A stretch of 64,000 bases of DNA from Rhizobium oryzicola (GTDB lineage Bacteria; Pseudomonadota; Alphaproteobacteria; Rhizobiales; Rhizobiaceae), in assembly GCF_030504645.1 (NCBI RefSeq), contig NZ_JAUKWQ010000007.1, positions 1 to 64,000 on the forward strand, in the 5' to 3' direction. Numbering within the stretch: the first letter of the stretch is position 1; every line of letters begins with the position of its first letter. Under the pieces are notes generated by a model. It saw only the letters and a list, made by a program, of their open reading frames with translations, made no database searches and was not told the DNA's origin. Both the position numbers and the translations under genes were made by a program. This document shows, piece by piece, positions 62,530 through 64,000 of this stretch.

Positions 62530-64000
62530 CACGCCCCTTTGAACTTTTCGACCTCAATCTACCGGAACTGCGCCGTCGCGCCGTACAGGCGGCACGCGGG
62601 GAAGCGCCCTTCGATGTTCTCGTGGTGGGTGGAACCGTTGTCGATGTGATCACCGGCGAGTTGCGCGCTGCCGATATTGGTCTCGTTGGTCCGCTGATTG
62701 CCAGTGTGCACCAGCCCGGCACCCGATCGGATGCGGCAAGCACGATCAACGCGCGCGGTAGCTTCGTGTCTCCGGGCCTTATCGATACGCATATGCATAT
62801 CGAAAGTTCCATGGTGACGCCCCAGGCCTATGCGCAGGCGGTCGTACCGCGCGGCGTCACGACGGTCGTTTGGGATCCGCATGAGTTCGGTAATGTCTGC
62901 GGCATGGCAGGTGTCGCCTGGGCGGCGGATGCCGTGATCGATCTTCCGCTGCGCGTCATCCTGCTGGCGCCGTCCTCGGTTCCTTCGGCGCCGGGTCTCG
63001 AACGCGCCGGCGCCGATTTCGGGCCGGATGCGCTCGAAAAACTGCTGGCCCGTCCCGACATCGCCGGCATTGCCGAGATGATGAACATGCGCGGCATCAT
63101 TGAAGGCGATGCGCGGATGGAAGGTATCATCCAGGCGGGGCTTTCCACGGAAAAGCTGATTTGCGGGCATGCGCGGGGTCTGAGTGGATCCGATCTACAG
63201 GCTTTCATTACCGCCGGGGTGACCTCCGACCACGAACTGGTCTCGGGCGCAGACCTCATGGAAAAGCTGCGGGCGGGGCTGACCATCGAACTGCGCGGCT
63301 CGCATGACCATCTGCTGCCTGAGTTCGTTGAGGCGCTCAACACGTTGGGCCACCTGCCGCAGACGGTGACGTTGTGCACGGACGATGTCTTCCCGGATGA
63401 TCTCTATGACAAGGGCGGGTTGGACGATGTCGTGCGCCGTCTCGTGCGCTACGGGATGAAACCGGAATGGGCGCTTCAGGCCGCGACCGTTAACGGTGCG
63501 CGGCGTTTGGGTCGGCAGGATCTTGGCGTCATTGCGCCGGGTCGCCGTGCGGATTTGGTGCTGTTTGAGGATCTTCAGGAGTTTGCTGCCCGCCGTGTCA
63601 TCGTGTCCGGCCGCGAGGTCGCTGCCGGTGGTGCTCTGCTTTCGCCGCCGTCTCCGGCAGAGGCAAGCCCGCTTCTGGATACGATGCGGATCGACCCATT
63701 GTCGGCCGATGACTTCCGCGTTGTCTCGTCTGGGCAGCGGGTTCGTCTTGCCACCATCGACAGGCCTCGCTTCACCCAATGGGGCGACATCGAAGCCGAT
63801 GTGCGCGATGGGTTTGTTGTTCGGCCGGAGGCCGCGACGCTCATTGCCGTTGCCCATCGTCATGGCCTGGCAGATGCAAAGCCGAAGGTTGGCTTCCTCA
63901 CCGGCTGGGGTGTCTGGAAGGGTGCCTTCGCGACCACCGTTTCCCACGACAGTCATAACCTGACCGTCTTCGGTCAGGATCCTCATGATATGGCCTTGGC
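62526..64000 (+). CDS. ade: Adenine deaminase, 3' end cut by window
   Basis: Amidohydrolase converting adenine to hypoxanthine and ammonia; about 491 codons are visible and the frame is open to the window end. The metal-binding motif PGLIDTHMHIESS is near residue 85-97, VVWDPHEFGNVCG near 117, TSDHELVSG near 237, and SHDSHNL near 478, all typical of bacterial adenine deaminase. The TTG start overlaps the nucleoside hydrolase stop by 4 bp. A product of about 565-600 residues is expected from the family, so roughly 80-110 residues are missing. Confidence 0.92.
   Translation, partial: MTRPFELFDLNLPELRRRAVQAARGEAPFDVLVVGGTVVDVITGELRAADIGLVGPLIASVHQPGTRSDAASTINARGSFVSPGLIDTHMHIESSMVTPQAYAQAVVPRGVTTVVWDPHEFGNVCGMAGVAWAADAVIDLPLRVILLAPSSVPSAPGLERAGADFGPDALEKLLARPDIAGIAEMMNMRGIIEGDARMEGIIQAGLSTEKLICGHARGLSGSDLQAFITAGVTSDHELVSGADLMEKLRAGLTIELRGSHDHLLPEFVEALNTLGHLPQTVTLCTDDVFPDDLYDKGGLDDVVRRLVRYGMKPEWALQAATVNGARRLGRQDLGVIAPGRRADLVLFEDLQEFAARRVIVSGREVAAGGALLSPPSPAEASPLLDTMRIDPLSADDFRVVSSGQRVRLATIDRPRFTQWGDIEADVRDGFVVRPEAATLIAVAHRHGLADAKPKVGFLTGWGVWKGAFATTVSHDSHNLTVFGQDPHDMAL

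Overview
The window comes from an alphaproteobacterium of the order Rhizobiales, most likely the family Rhizobiaceae (Rhizobium/Agrobacterium/Sinorhizobium group). The evidence is a collinear succinoglycan-type exo gene set whose protein lengths sit close to the Sinorhizobium exo proteins, a rhizobial C-P lyase cluster, high-GC codon use, and dispersed GC-rich intergenic repeats of a kind common in Rhizobiales. The genus cannot be fixed from sequence alone. The DNA is almost fully coding, and every block is a recognisable metabolic or envelope module. I see no prophage, CRISPR array, tRNA or rRNA gene, or intact transposase.

Layout. (1) 46-12284: phosphonate uptake and C-P lyase. phnG-H-I-J-K-L plus a hexapeptide-repeat acyltransferase, then phnC-D-E-E-M-N, all read leftward, with the divergent regulator phnF. 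A Pho-box-like site and a PhnF-operator-like palindrome lie between phnG and phnF. (2) 12419-19180: a luciferase-like flavin monooxygenase, then five genes that look devoted to D-amino-acid-containing peptides: a DmpA-type peptidase, a D-amino-acid aminotransferase, a LysR regulator, a D-aminopeptidase-like serine hydrolase and a membrane dipeptidase. (3) 19212-35766: the exopolysaccharide cluster exoZ-Q-F-Y / X-U / V-W / K-L-A-M-O-P, in Sinorhizobium gene order but without exoT, exoI, exoH and exoN. (4) 35818-41350: a small membrane protein, a 268-bp element with 32-bp inverted ends, a SURF1 protein and the cytochrome bo3 quinol oxidase operon cyoABCD. (5) 41691-47457: an MFS transporter, a lone PAS-domain protein, and treZ-malQ. 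(6) 47460-60062: a complete nitrate assimilation regulon, nasT-nasS-nrtABC-nirB-nirD-nasA-cysG. (7) 60237-64000: a LacI-type regulator, a nucleoside hydrolase and an adenine deaminase cut by the window end.

How the parts work together. In the phn block, PhnCDEE imports the phosphonate, PhnGHIL with ATP makes the ribosyl-triphosphate adduct, PhnM trims it, PhnJ (with PhnK) breaks the C-P bond and PhnN returns ribose bisphosphate to PRPP. No phnP is visible. In the nitrate block, NrtABC imports nitrate, NasA reduces it to nitrite and NirBD reduces nitrite to ammonium; CysG makes the siroheme that NirB needs. The leader in front of nrtA carries a near-perfect sigma-54 promoter, then two short hairpins with six-base loops whose first base is A and fourth is G. 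This is the signature of ANTAR target RNA and matches the NasT antiterminator encoded just upstream. It is the best-supported regulatory circuit in the window.

The points most worth following up are the sigma-54/ANTAR leader of nrtA, the D-peptide gene set, the missing exo genes, the structured 5' leader of cyoA, and the small inverted-repeat element that ends at the last codon of surf1.
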